Source of the DNA: Mactra quadrangularis
Lineage: Eukaryota; Mollusca; Bivalvia; Venerida; Mactridae
DNA: 64,000 nt
NCBI GenBank assembly: GCA_025267735.1
Contig: CM046294.1
Coordinates: 6,296,001 to 6,360,000 of the forward strand
Reading direction: 5' to 3'
Positions 11,321 to 23,664 of this stretch are shown piece after piece (the first letter of the stretch is position 1; each line of letters begins with the position of its first letter). Under the pieces are notes generated by a model that saw nothing but the letters and a program-made list of their open reading frames with translations, searched no databases and was not told the DNA's origin. Both the position numbers and the translations under genes were made by a program.

Positions 11321-14300
11321 GGGTCATTCCATACCAAGTCACCCAGGGCCTCCCAGTTCAAGTCTTAGATTTTGCTGAAATTTTAACCACATCAAATTTA
11401 ATCTTATTCATGGAGAAATCCAAAATTTTAGTGTTGTGCTCAAAATAGTTTTTGAGATACAGATGTTTGAAGTTGGTACGTATTGCACTATTATTGAAGT
11501 AAGAAATTGGTCAGTTTTGAGCCATCTTTGAGGGCAACATTTTTAAAGAAAGAGAGCTCTTAGAGTCCCTTAATTCCATATATGTACTCACATTTAGGTA
11601 AATATTTGAATTTAATAATCATTTAGATTCTTATTTTTTTCTTTTTTGAGAAATATTGATCGGAAAATGGCCCCGCGGCCAATTTGCGCAAAAAGTTAAT
11701 TTAGTGCTGTAAAAGTCTTGATTTATAAATTGCAATATTTTCTTTATTTTTCAGGATATTACTTTAAAAGTTTCAGGGAATATTCTTATAATCATAATTG
11801 ATATGTATATGGTCTTAATTTATTGTAAATCAATAAAAGAAAAAATATTTTTGTATTTTATTCAAGGGTACCCCCTCTTTTTTTACGAAATTAGTTTTTT
11901 TCATAAGTTTGGTGTGCTATAATTTTTTTATTTTTTAAGATGTTCTAATAGAAATGGGTATACATGTTCTTGATATTGCCCTTAATCATGTAATTGTATT
12001 TAAATAAGTTTAAAACTATTTGTCTTGAAGAAAATAGTCTCTAAAAGTGGCCCAAAATTGAAATTTTTGGTTTTGGCTCTAGTGTTCAAGTAGCCATACA
12101 AAAATAGGGACAAATGCTATCGCTCTGAAACTTTTTTATTGCATTATCCAACTATATATTAATATCATACTAAAAAATAGAGAATGTATTTTTCTTCCTT
12201 CTATAGAAAAATCATGTTTAAAAAAACACCATTTTTACTGAAAATAGCTGCATTCGCGCATTCTTGTTGATAGTAATTTTTCTATGTTAACATTATTTTT
12301 TACCAAATTCAGACTGATTTTCTTGGTCTTTACAAGTCCAATCTTGTTTAACACATTTTACTTGGTATAATATGCTTTCTATGATTTTATTTAAAGAATA
12401 AACTATATGATTATTAATTTTAGCTATTTCATAACAATTAAAATGGTATATAATTCAATGTAAAACTTACAACTACATTTGTATATTATACAATTTTATA
12501 ATTTTAATTATTGTTATCAATTTTACCATGCTGTTATATAGAAAAAAATTAACCTGTACTGGTTATTATTACAATAATATTTCATATACATATACTCATC
12601 AATGACACACACAATTTAATGACATCATCAAATTTGTGGTCATAAATTGTTACGAAGATTGACAAACTAATAACTTGGCATTTCATTGCTAAATTATTAA
12701 AACATCTTTCTGAATATAAAGTTAAAATTTGACCTTTTTAGTTAATTCTTATTTTTGAATATACAATTAAGATAAAAGATAGCTGTACAGGATGCTGCTC
12801 AAAGGTTTCACAGGGGCAACTACTAGTACTAAGCAACACTTCATCCTTTTGTTGCCTACTTTAGAGATGGTCATAAAATCTTGGTCACACAAGCACGTCT
12901 TTGTGTAATCAATGACTATTGGCATCATTTTACAGTTTTTGTACTCTTGTTACAACAATCCATAAAGTGCAAATGAAGCTCGACTGGGTAGTTTCCAATA
13001 TTCCAAAGGCACTACTGCGATATAAATTGTCAAGAATTTTAGCAACCTTTTAATGACTTCAACCGGGTATATTTTGATACAATTAATTTTTAATACCAAG
13101 ACAATTGTTAAACTGGTGTTGTAAGCACATAAAAAATGTACAATTATTTTTCATTTTAAAATAGCCAAGCATGAACATGAAGACTATCTAAAGTTTTGAA
13201 GGTGCTATGTGTTCCAGTGACACACTGTGTTTGAAGTGTGCATTAATTACTGTTGCTACTTACACTACACCAATATTTTCAAGTTTGCAACTAAAATTGA
13301 CCAACATCATGCATTTTCAGTCAAGACCATACATTGTATATTGTTTGCAAATACGATCGGAAATGGTTGGTAGAGAACATAAAGGACCTGTCCCAAGATG
13401 GTGGGGAAGCACAGTGCTTGTTTTATTCATGCATGTTCATGGCATTGTTCCCACATTCCAATGGCCTACAATAGAAGATGCATACTGAGTACCTGTACCT
13501 GGTCAATATAATGATAATAGTTACTACTGAGCAGTGTGTTTTCTCAGTCAACAAAAAATGTAAGGCTGTACTGTATAGAGTTTAGGGGTGTAACGGTTAA
13601 CCGATATACCGGTTAATATTGCAATACAAGTTCTAACGGTTTTTAACCGGTTCATTTTTCCTTGAACCGGTTTTTGTAGTTAAGTGTCATACTACTTGTA
13701 TTTATCAGAATCTGATAGTTAAATGTTTAAACAAATGTTAAAATGAATTAAATACTTAAAATACTCTTACTGTGCTTTTAAAGGTTAAACATTTAGTCAA
13801 TTAAAAGAAAAATATCATCAAGAGTCTGTTTCAAACCACGCATATTTCTAACATATAGACCATTTTACATTTGTGAGTCAAACATTTGGATAAGAGATCA
13901 TTTGAAAATACCCATATGCGTGCTACGCTGATCCAATAAGAACGAGGTACATGCATTAATTAATGCTTTGCATGTCTAAGCGAAAAACCGGTTCGTATTG
14001 CAATAAATTGTAATATGGGTTCTGCATATTGCAATATGGTTTTTACCGTATTGTTACACCCCTAATAGAGTTAGAAAGATAGAATAGAGATTAGAAAGAT
14101 AGCACAAGTTTATATGTTAGAAATAGAATAAATTATAAAATGTCATGTACTTATCATTCTAAGCTTATATAAATGATATAATTATATATTATGCTTAATA
14201 CCACAACTTTTATACCCTTAAATTAATTTTTTTCAAATATATTTTTTGAATTTTTTGAAAAGTAGCCAGGATAGAAGGAATTTATTTTGCTGCTTATTTG

Positions 14301-15797
14301 AGAATTTTGTCATGAAAGGAAAATAGAGTCTGAAGTGTTACATGTGTTAGTTGGTAGTCAATTATAATGGTAGGATTCAAAACTACTGTAACATAGCAGT
14401 CTCTTTTATCAATGATGTGACAACAAAGCTGGACACAGTTTGACCCATTGAGTGCACGCCTGATCATGTGGTCATGTTACGAAATGGTAAACGGCAGGAA
14501 AGTGAAATTAGAAAAGTTAAGTTTAAGCATTCTTCATGGATAGTATAGGCTAATTATATGTGATGTAACCTTGTAAGATATGTATAATCATAATTTTATT
14601 AACTAGAATGGAATAGTTTCTCTGGTACCCAATGGGTAGTCAGAAGTGTGATGCAATTGGTTTACAAGGAATTACAATTTGAGTCAATGCAGTCTGCATT
14701 TCTTCATCTGTTTAGTTGATAAACTTACTTGTTTACAAATTTTTACCCTAAATATTTATAACTTATCAGTTTATAATAAAATCAATTCAAATCTGCTGAA
14801 ATAAGAATCCATAATACCTAAACATTGAAAAATTACTATCAACAAGAATGCGCAAATGCAGCTAGATTCAGTAAAAATGGGTGTTTTATGAAACATGATT
14901 TTTCTATAAAAGGAAGAAAAATACATTCTCTATTTTTTAGTATGATATTAATATATAGTTGGATAATGCAATAAAAAAGTTTCAGAGCGATAGCATTTGT
15001 CCCTATTTTTGTATGGCTACTTGAACACTAGAGCCAAAACCAAAAATTTCAATTTTGGGCCACTTTTAGAGACTATTTTCTTCAAGACAAATAGTTTTAA
15101 ACTTATTTAAATACAATTACATGATTAAGGGCAATATCAAGAACATGTATACCCATTTCTATAAGAACATCTTAAAAAATAAAAAAATTATAGCACACCA
15201 AACTTATGAAAAAAACTAATTTCGTAAAAAAAGAGGGGGTACCCTTGAATAAAATACAAAAATATTTTTCTTTTATTGATTTACAATAAATTAAGACCAT
15301 ATACATATCAATTATGATTATAAGAATATTCCCTGAAACTTTTAAAGTAATATCCTGAAAAATAAAGAAAATATTGCAATTTATAAATCAAGACTTTTAC
15401 AGCACTAAATTAACTTTTTGCGCAAATTGGCCGCGGGGCCATTTTCCGATCAATATTTCTCAAAAAAGGAAAAAATAAGAATCTAAATGATTATTAAATT
15501 CAAATATTTACCTAATTGTGAGTACATATATGGAATTAAGGGACTCTAAGAGCTCTCTTTCTTTAAAAATGTTGCCCTCAAAGTTGGCTCAAAACTGACC
15601 AATTTCTTACTTCAATAATAGTGCAATACGTACCAACTTCAAACATCTGTATCTCAAAAACTATTTTGAGCACAGCACTAAAATTTTGGATTTCTTCATG
15701 AATAAGATTTAATTTGATGTGGTTAAAATTTCAGCAAAATCTAAGACTTGAACTGGGAAAATTTTTGTTTTTTGGGTGATTTGGTATGGAATGACCC
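11321..15797. mobile_element. DNA transposon with ~970 bp terminal inverted repeats
   Basis: The left arm 11321-~12290 and right arm ~14818-15797 are near-exact reverse complements (start GGGTCATTCCATACCAA, end reading TTGGTATGGAATGACCC). The element is flanked by TCAA at 11317-11320 and 15798-15801, a 4 bp target duplication. The 2.5 kb centre is AT-rich, has no transposase-like frame, and carries a separate hAT-type insertion. It is non-autonomous; the superfamily is not assigned. The arms differ by scattered substitutions and small indels, so it is not brand new. Confidence 0.8.
13583..14064. mobile_element. hAT-type MITE nested in the long-TIR element
   Basis: Ends TAGGGGTGTAACGGTT and reverse complement TAGGGGTGTAACAATACGG are typical hAT termini. 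An exact 8 bp target duplication ATAGAGTT lies at 13575-13582 and 14065-14072. The interior repeats 'aaccggtt' motifs and has no transposase. Confidence 0.88.
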
Positions 15798-16039
15798 TCA
15801 AGGCAGGTTCTACATACCTTTGTGAAGTATAGTTTGGCACAAAATATCACCTACAGTTAAACTGTTGTTTGCCTCTGTATCAAATATCTGTCAGCCAACG
15901 GCGAGAGTATGTGCTAAGAACTAGGTCAACTCAGGAAAATCAATCTATTCAGAGAACATGAGTAGGATAACTCCATGAATGAACATTGCTATGACACTAA
16001 AATGTTTAAACCGGGCATTTTCAAGAAATCTTTTTTTAC

Positions 16040-16135
16040 TATGTCCATGACAACAAAATTAACGCCATTTTACAGTGACCAGCGTACCTAACCAAGCTTT
16101 CCTGGACCCTTGTTGATAACCAGTACATACACCTG
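16040..16135. repeat. Dispersed repeat fragment shared with array units and 52.7 kb
   Basis: 'tacctaaccaagctttcctggacccttgttgataacca' type sequence is related to the block 'tacctaggtttcctggaccttgtctataacca' inside each array unit (about 21016-21055 in unit 1) and, reversed, to 52765-52815 (ggtccaggaaagctaggtta). It is probably the 3' part of a retroelement. Confidence 0.5.
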
Positions 16136-16287
16136 TAGGTCTATCCTCCACAAAGCTGGCAACTACTTGATACACTTGTGCCTATTTGCTGCAGGAAAAT
16201 TGAATAATTTTCATGGATGGGTAAAGCCCACCGTGATGGAGTTCAAATTGTACAGTACCCTTCAAGAAACTAGATTATATATAGTTG

Positions 16288-16697
16288 TGGTGATCGTAGG
16301 TGACTATATAGTCACTTCCAACAGCCTTGCTATAGGGTTAACCTTTTAGCGACATGGTTGAGTATCTCGCCTACCACCCGGGAGAACCAGGTTCGATTCC
16401 CAGTCAGGACATACGGTTTTTATTCTCCCAATTTTCTTTAATGGTGTCAGAAGTGTTTGACGAACTTATGCAAGGCCTCTGCATGGACGGTTCGTTTCCT
16501 GAGAGCCAGGCCAGCTCTCTGGAAAGTAAAGAGGGGAAGAGAGTGGTGATCGTAGGTGACTATATAGTCACTTCCACCAGTCTTGCTGTAGGGTTAACCC
16601 TTTAGCCACGCGGTTGAGTGTCTCACCTACCACCTGGGAGAACCAGGTTCGACTCCCAGTCAGGACGTTTGGTTTTTATTCTCCCAATTTACTTTAA
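16288..16697 (+). mobile_element. Second miniature LTR element with tRNA-like LTRs
   Basis: Two 154 bp direct repeats, 16288-16441 and 16544-16697, begin TGGTGATCGTAGGTGAC. Immediately after the first is TGGTGTCAGAAG (16442-16453), a primer-binding-site sequence of the tRNA-Leu type used by many Ty3/gypsy-like elements. Before the second is a purine tract (aaagaggggaagagag). The internal part is 102 bp, with no gene. Each LTR holds a tRNA-like core: 'gacatggttgagtatctcgcc' shape and B box GGTTCGATTCC (left) or GGTTCGACTCC (right). Flanks AGTTG/AGTAT match at only three of five bases, so the target duplication has decayed or the ends are slightly misplaced. Confidence 0.65.
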
Positions 16698-17360
16698 AGT
16701 ATTAGTAGATATGAAATTCCTGTGCTCTACCGACCCAGGGCCAGGTCCTTTCAAGCAATCATCCTTATAAATTGATAAAACTGCAAAGAACAGGACAAAG
16801 ATATATTTGCGAACAATGCATCATGACAAGTTTTGGATTATACACTCTAAAATTACGCAAGAAATTGCAGCATCATATTTTTGTTCAGGCAATTAAGACT
16901 CGGGGATCGAATTCGGACAGGTCGGAAGTTTCCCTCATCTGGACAAATCCTGACGCATCGCAAAACACCTGTGCAATTATAAGGAAAATCAGACCTTAAA
17001 ATCAAGAAAAATCAACAAATATTTACCAGTTTAATTCATCAGATAGAAAAAACACTCATGGAATTTCAACTATTTTAATAACATAGTCAATTCTTTACAA
17101 ATTAGAGTTTACCAATTTGATGACAGATCATTGTGACCCAGACGCTTGACAACTTATTTAAGCGGACCGAGGCCATTACGACCCACTTTGTAACGTCCCA
17201 ATTTCTTTCGTAATTACTACATGTTATGTTATTTTAGGGTTTTGTAGGCAAAGATTTTCTCTGTCATTCATTGAAGTCGTATAACAATGGATTCGGTTAA
17301 CTAAACCCATTGACATATCAAGGGGTCTTCTTATATCACTAAACGCTGGGTCAGACTATT

Positions 17361-17403
17361 TACCCCAAGACACCCCAAGACTACCCCAAGACACCCCAAG
17401 ACG
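17361..17403. repeat. Short tandem repeat of CCCCAAGAC type
   Basis: About four copies of a 10-11 bp unit 'accccaagac'. No gene nearby; stretch 16700-17732 otherwise holds nothing recognised. Confidence 0.7.
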
Positions 17404-17737
17404 GACACAACACCTATTAGACATGTAAAATATGTCATAAATATACTTTTTCACTTGTAATTTAATTTTTTTTTGAAATAAAAATGGCTATTTAATATCG
17501 AGTTTAAGACCGAACAGAGGCGTAAGATAAAGTCTAGTAAAACAAAGGGGAATAACTACGTTTGTACTATTACATCAGTATGACGGAATTATTCCCTCTT
17601 AACAATTGTCAATTGATCTTATGTGTTATTTGAAATTTTGAGTAAAGCAATTTTATCTTAGAAAACATCAGAACATTTCGTTCAACGATGTTTAAAGAAG
17701 TTATTATGATTATTTATTTGAATAATCCGAGTGACAA

Positions 17738-18199
17738 CAGGCGCGTAGCTACCAGTACGCAGAGTACGCAGCTGCGTACACACTGGTCCAGAAAATTGTA
17801 AAAATACAAACGCCAAAAAATGTAATAAAATCTTTCGCCTGAGGGGGGTAGGGGTGTGTAAAACAAAACTGCTTGATCGTTATTTTACTAACCTTATGTC
17901 AAGTTATATTTCAATGGGACTTGCGATGCCTTTTGGGAGTTGAATTTACGGTTTTAAAATTCGATGTTTGTCTTTGAATCCAGTCTATATAATTCTTTAA
18001 ACGCTGGTTAAAATTGAATGATAATTTGTATGAATGTTGTCTTCCTATATTTGTGTCCAGATTGAATTATACAGACCCATTTTGAATAGTTGCCAAAAAT
18101 GCTCCTGAAATGATCTACAGAAAAACAAATTCGGGGCGGGGCATGCCCTTGACCCCTAGGATTTTGCGTACACATCAAAAAGACCTTGCTACGCCACTG
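17738..18199. mobile_element. Element A, copy 1 (left edge of array)
   Basis: 462 bp, non-coding. It starts CAGGCGCGTAGCTACC and ends with the complement of CAGTGGCGTAGCAAGG; sub-terminal 'tgcgtacaca' occurs at both ends. Left flank GACAA (17733-17737), right flank GCCAT (18200-18204): the two sides do not match each other. Its first 80 bases carry two private differences (gagtacGcag; six rather than five A at 17815-17820). Confidence 0.88.
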
Positions 18200-18204
18200 G
18201 CCAT

Positions 18205-21200
18205 GACCAATTTTAAATTAAAAAATAATTTAATAATGAGGTGAATTATTTATTGTGTCTAATTTTGCATTCGGAACAACCTCGGCGATCTTTAAGATTG
18301 TTCCTATTGCTTAATTTGTCATACAATTTACTAAGCAGTTCTGATGGTCGTGTTAATGAAAAAAGTGTCGTGGTATATGAGAACGACGGAACACATAAAA
18401 TGTTATACCAAAAGAAGTGATTACTTGGCTTTTGTATGACTCTGTGTCTATGTAACAGTTTAACCAATGAAAAATATCGCTAATTAACATGTTACGAGTA
18501 CAACATATATTTGTAGACGAGAGAGTCAAATAAATTCAGTTCAGTTTCAAACGTATTTAATTTGACATTGTCTCCCTTATATATTTTCCTTGCTTATAAA
18601 TCACCAAAATAACTAGTCTGGAGAAAACGAATTACTTATATGTGACTGTATATTATATACTTATATTTAATGATGCTTATTTTATTTTTGTTTTGTTGGG
18701 TTTACCGTCATAGCAACACATTGTATATGTCATATAACTTAGTCACTGTCCTGGAAAGGCTAAATCTCTGGATTTAGCTGTTAACCAACTACAAAGCACA
18801 TACTTTAGATTATAGAAATTATACCTTTGTGAATGTAAACCAAATAAAAAAGAGGTAAAAATACAATAACATAAAAAATTATAACAATAATTAACTATAT
18901 ATACATTATTGTTTTATTTATACATATAGATCTATACATTTTTATACAATTTACAATTTTATATTCAATATACAACTTTATATACAGTAAATCTAATGTA
19001 TGTAATATGCGGTTCAATGTGCAATATTTTATCCCATACGCAATATAGAATAGCATGAAATGCAGTAGTAGTGAAACAGTTAAACATATTTTAAATCAAT
19101 CAATAAAGTAATGTGAAGTACTGACACAATTAAATGCTTGTGCAACTATTAAAGTGCAGTAATAAACTTTCGCCTCAAACAAATATAGAAATTCACACAA
19201 GTAAAACAAACACAGTTCCGAGATACGTACATATACATGCCGGTAGGGCCTATAACAGGAATTGAGTTACGAAACGAGGGACGAAACATTTTTCTGGGGT
19301 ATGGTATAGGTTTTATATGCTCAATCGAAAAGTTCGGACAATATCGCCGGCAAAAAAGTTCGTTTTGATAAAACCAAGAGCGTTCGAATGAATAAATCGA
19401 TGATAAAAGCCACGCATTTCGGTACTTTTTAAAACGGCACTATTTTTGTTTTCGCCCCCTGGACTCTTCGACCTAAAAACTTTCGTAAATTAGTTTCTGT
19501 TGAATTCTATGTGCGTCGGTATTTTTTTACGTATCATTTCTCGTACTTGGAATTTTTCGACACAGAGCTCAAATATTTTTTTTGTACATCTGTGTTTTTT
19601 ACTATTAAACTTAATTTTCTGTGTTGTAAGACCTTTTTATTAATGTTTTGTTTTTATGTCATTTTTTTGTCAAAATGGCTCTTGCAAAAGAGAAACCTTA
19701 TATTGATTTTTATGTATAAAAATCTATATAACCAATTACTTTGGATAACTAATACCTTTTGGGTCTACATGAGCAGTGTATACTAATAACAATGATGCTA
19801 TTGTACACACATTGATTTTTTCTTGAAACAATCACTATAATCAAGTACTGTTTCTTGATTAAGATTTTTTGCGCAACATTTTATCATAGCAACTTCTAAA
19901 GGGTTTCATTTGAAACTTCTATCATGTAGGATAAAATTTACCATTATATATCAAATACTATATTTCATAAAACTAACAATAATTTATACTAAATTATGGC
20001 CCTTACATACAAACAAAAATTCTAAGTTAAGTTTTAATGTAACATTTTATCTTGGCAACTACTGAAGGGATTGATTTGAATATTCACACATGACTACGGT
20101 ATTACCATCGGAAGTCAATTTTAAAGTTGCATCACTCTAGCTTGAATTTTTACTATTTTAAATTGTAAGCCTTTTATATTGAAAATGTTTTAGTTAGAAG
20201 ATCTGCAAAAAATAAAAAAGCTGCAGTCAATGAAAGTTTTCTTGTTAAAATTTTCTCATCTCAATTGAATTTCATAATTGATTCCGTTTACAAGACCACT
20301 CCTAATAGTAGAGCGCACTGTCCATTGACGGCTCTCAATTGTTAATTAAACCTCTTACCTGAAATATCCAAACACTTCGTAATACCCAGAATCGACATTG
20401 AATAAATTCTAGAATTTTATCCTTCATCATTGCACCTTTAACTTTCAAGTTATCCTATTTCATAGAAGTTGCTCTCAAAAAGTAAATTCTAAATATTTTG
20501 GTCGTCTGAACCACACGGATTACACAAGTAATTATGCACGAAATCCATGTGCCTATTTACGTCATTTAAAACTGGCATGGATAAGATACGAAATGGAGAC
20601 TTGTAGGCGAAAAGGAGCTTATAATGGCAAAACGGAGATTTAATTGTTAGTAAAACCCTTTTTAAAATAACAATTATAATACAAATTATATTTACTGATA
20701 ATAAAATCACCATTCTCAAATTAGTGATTTTCATATCAGTCCAATTTTTACAAGAGTTGCTTAAAACGTAGGGTCCACAAAGGCGGATCCAAAGGGGGTC
20801 AGGGGGGTCCGGACCCCCCCCCCTAGAATTGGGAAAATGTACCTGTCCATTAGTGTATTTCTTGACTGTAAGTCATTTTTGAGTAGCATGGGATCTGTGT
20901 TAATGTGTACTTATTATTATATGTGTGCGTATTTAACGAGTGTGAGGACTCTGGTGCCAGTGGGTTTAACGCCGTGTCGACAAACATTATTGTCATTTTA
21001 CTGAGGCAAGCTCACCTTACCTAGGTTTCCTGGACCTTGTCTATAACCAAGACTAATCAACCCTTCCAAACGTTCGATATCTTTTCCATTATATTATGCA
21101 TAATATTATGTACACGATTTTTCCTTTTTTAGATCGGACTAAGCATTTTTGATTTGGTGAAAATGTTTAGTACAGATCCTGCAAAGGTGTGCCTTCAGAT

Positions 21201-21871
21201 TTAAATTGACCATGTAAATGTTACATTTCTTACCAGACTAGGCTGAATATAATATCTTTATACAATACAAACAAAATATTTAGCCCTATACTTGTATGAA
21301 GGGCGTGTTTCTTCATTTTATTTTATCATAATTACATGTTTTTACTATGGGTTATATATATAATATATGCGGGTGATCACCATGGGATTCATTTAAATTT
21401 CTTTTTTTTTCGTATGTCTGTTTATGATAATGCCATGTTCACTATATGTGTTTGTAAATTTCATTCTGTTTGCTATAAACATGTTGTATGTTTAGAGCAA
21501 TAAAGGTTGTTGTTGTTGTTATACCTAATCAATGGAGGAAAATCATCATTATTGTCGAATATCCATGGAAGAGTATAACCAGTCCGGGTGAGACTCTAAC
21601 TAGCAACCTCTTAGGGACACTTGATTCGAAATCCTGAGCTTGGCCTTTGTAAGACACCGAAACAGAACACATATTTTACTTTAAACAATAATTAAAACAA
21701 AAACATTTGGTTTTTACATGCCGGTATACGTACGTATACATTATTTTTAATAGTTTAAAAAAAATAAACGTCTGTACAAGACAAACCAAATATTAAGTTG
21801 ATAAATTGTCATTTGCATTTCATCAATTAATGGACTATAAATAAATAAAATGTAGTAAGATGATTAATAGT
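18205..21871. other. Non-genic part of unit 1 (same in units 2-4)
   Basis: No supported gene. It holds a 5'-truncated minus-strand SINE piece (about 18690-18805, with 'gggtttaccgtcatagcaacaca' and 'gctaaatctctggatttagctg'), AT-rich sequence to ~19180, a slightly GC-richer block 19230-19500, and a repeat with a G-tract then a C-tract (20773-20830; also near 56240-56335). It also has a retroelement-like block from ~20955, and a plus-strand tail 'gcaataaagg(ttg)n' at 21500-21522 that resembles a non-LTR retroelement 3' end. In unit 4 the G/C tract is shortened (43772-43782). Confidence 0.5.
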
Positions 21872-23400
21872 TCACCAGAACCAATCATCGTTGTTGCCTA
21901 CGTCATCATTGCTTTCGTCATCTTGTTTTTGTTCATATTGTCCCCAACTGAAGTAATCCACTCTCAAGTTAAACTTATCAAAACCATTTTCTAACATATC
22001 AGCGGATATTCTCTTTTCACACCATTTCTCACAACATTTCAGTGAACAACATTCATGGAACACCATGTTAACTGTGTTAAGAAGTCGCCTTTGTAGTAAC
22101 CTTTGGTACAATGGCTTTTCTGGTTGTTCACCTCGTCGTGAAATCGGCTTTGGTTTGACACTAGGTCCTGCTTTACATACACATGAGTTGGAGCACTCTT
22201 GAACATCATTTAAGTTTTTTTTGGCACTTCAGGGATACTTGTGGGTGGGTTTTCTGTGCCCAGTCGAAACTTGATCTTTGGTCTTTTCATTTCGCTTACT
22301 GTATCAGCGTCTTCATCAGACTTTCTCTTTTTATTATACTCATCTGTATGTGGTTGGTTTTTAATCGCGATGTTTTCGTGTGCATTACTATTCACTTTGA
22401 CTTTATTTTCATCATTTGCCACCATTTTCTTAACTTTGCAATCATCATTACAATCACCAGTGTTTTCTTCCAAGCGTCTTTTGGAACCTCTTGCCTTTGT
22501 TGTATGGTCTGGAAAATAAAACTAGAACACAATAGTTTTTTAAGTGAAAATCTTTAGCTTAATGATATTTTACTGTTTTCATATACATGTAACAGTAATC
22601 AGATATGTGTAATTTCAAGTTTTTTTCAACTTGCCCACGTACAATTGCAACCTAAAAAATCAACTTGTCCAGAATCAAAACTTACTTGCCCAGAAGTTCA
22701 ATACTCGAAAAAAAATTATAGAACTATGATGTTAAGTAAATACTGTAAGTAATGATGAATGATTGATAATAAAAATAGTTCACTGTTTAATGTGATAGAA
22801 GCATTGAAATATCTATATTTTAAGTACATTGTATAGCTATGTTAGAATTATTTTACAGCTAAAAATATAACTTGTCCTCGGACGAGTGGGTTGGACATAT
22901 TTACTCGTCCGCAGCCATATAGGTACGAGTCTGACAAGTCGGGCATAGGAATTCCACACCCCAGGTAATGTACATACAAATTAATAAAAAGTAAATCTTT
23001 AAAGCCATAGTAGAGCATAAACAATTTCACATTGCAGATAACAAAAGCAATAAGGCTGGGTCACAAGTTGAAGCAACATCAGCAAAAGACCCTCCTTTTG
23101 TGGGATCGTTGTTTTTATTATTAGGACCAGCCTTCATCTTAATTAGGGTCTTGTTTAAAATTGCATTTAGTTGCATGTAAGTACATCAGCTTTAAGGGTA
23201 GAAATGTATGTGTTTATGCCTTTAGGGACATGTTCGATTAACAGTGGCCATATTCTGCTATCCATAATAAACAAAAGGTCTACATGTTCACATAAAAGTC
23301 GTGCGCTATCTGTGCATAACTTACAAAAAACAGAATTGTTAGCTTGTTGGTTTCACAAGCTAGTACATAAAAAGTACGAGAAAATCCCAAGTACTTAGTA

Positions 23401-23664
23401 CAGTATAGCCTTTGCAGAGCTGTCCTCTACAGAACAAATCCTCTGCACAATAACAACTTTTGACATTTCCCTAAGTTATAATTTTCATTAAATTAAACCT
23501 CTGCAGAACAACAACCTCTCATTCTCGTTCCCAGAATCTAGTAGGATTCTCAATACTAGCTAGTATTTAGAATCCTACTAGACTCTGGGAACGAGAATGC
23601 AACCTCTGAACAACAACACATTTTAGGCCCTCCCAGTTGGTGTTGCTTAAGAGAGGTTGCACTG
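23401..23664. mobile_element. TA-flanked DNA element in intron 3 (unit 1; repeated in units 2-4)
   Basis: Ends CAGTATAGCCTTTGC and reverse complement CAGTGCAACCTCTC, with TA on both sides (23399-23400 and 23665-23666). It is non-coding and hosts the foldback element at 23520-23599. Because it is in every unit, it predates the amplification. Confidence 0.6.
23520..23599. mobile_element. 80 bp near-perfect palindromic MITE (unit 1)
   Basis: CATTCTCGTTCCCAGA...TCTGGGAACGAGAATG folds on itself almost fully around the centre ACTAGCTAGT. Target duplication CAACCTCT on both sides (8 bp). The other copies are 30741-30820, 39280-39359 and 46479-46558; a related insertion lies outside the array at 48830-48905. 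Confidence 0.8.

Noticed and set aside
18246..18467. 73-codon minus-strand frame beside element A in every unit
   Set aside because: Identical between units because they are recent copies; no homology recognised, no splice or promoter signals.
20489..20734. 81-codon minus-strand frame kept in all units
   Set aside because: Conservation is explained by recent duplication; no domain, and hydrophobic composition follows from AT-richness.
22183..22557. Plus-strand open frames over exon 4 (also in units 2-4)
   Set aside because: Shadows of the minus-strand coding exon; no splice or start context.
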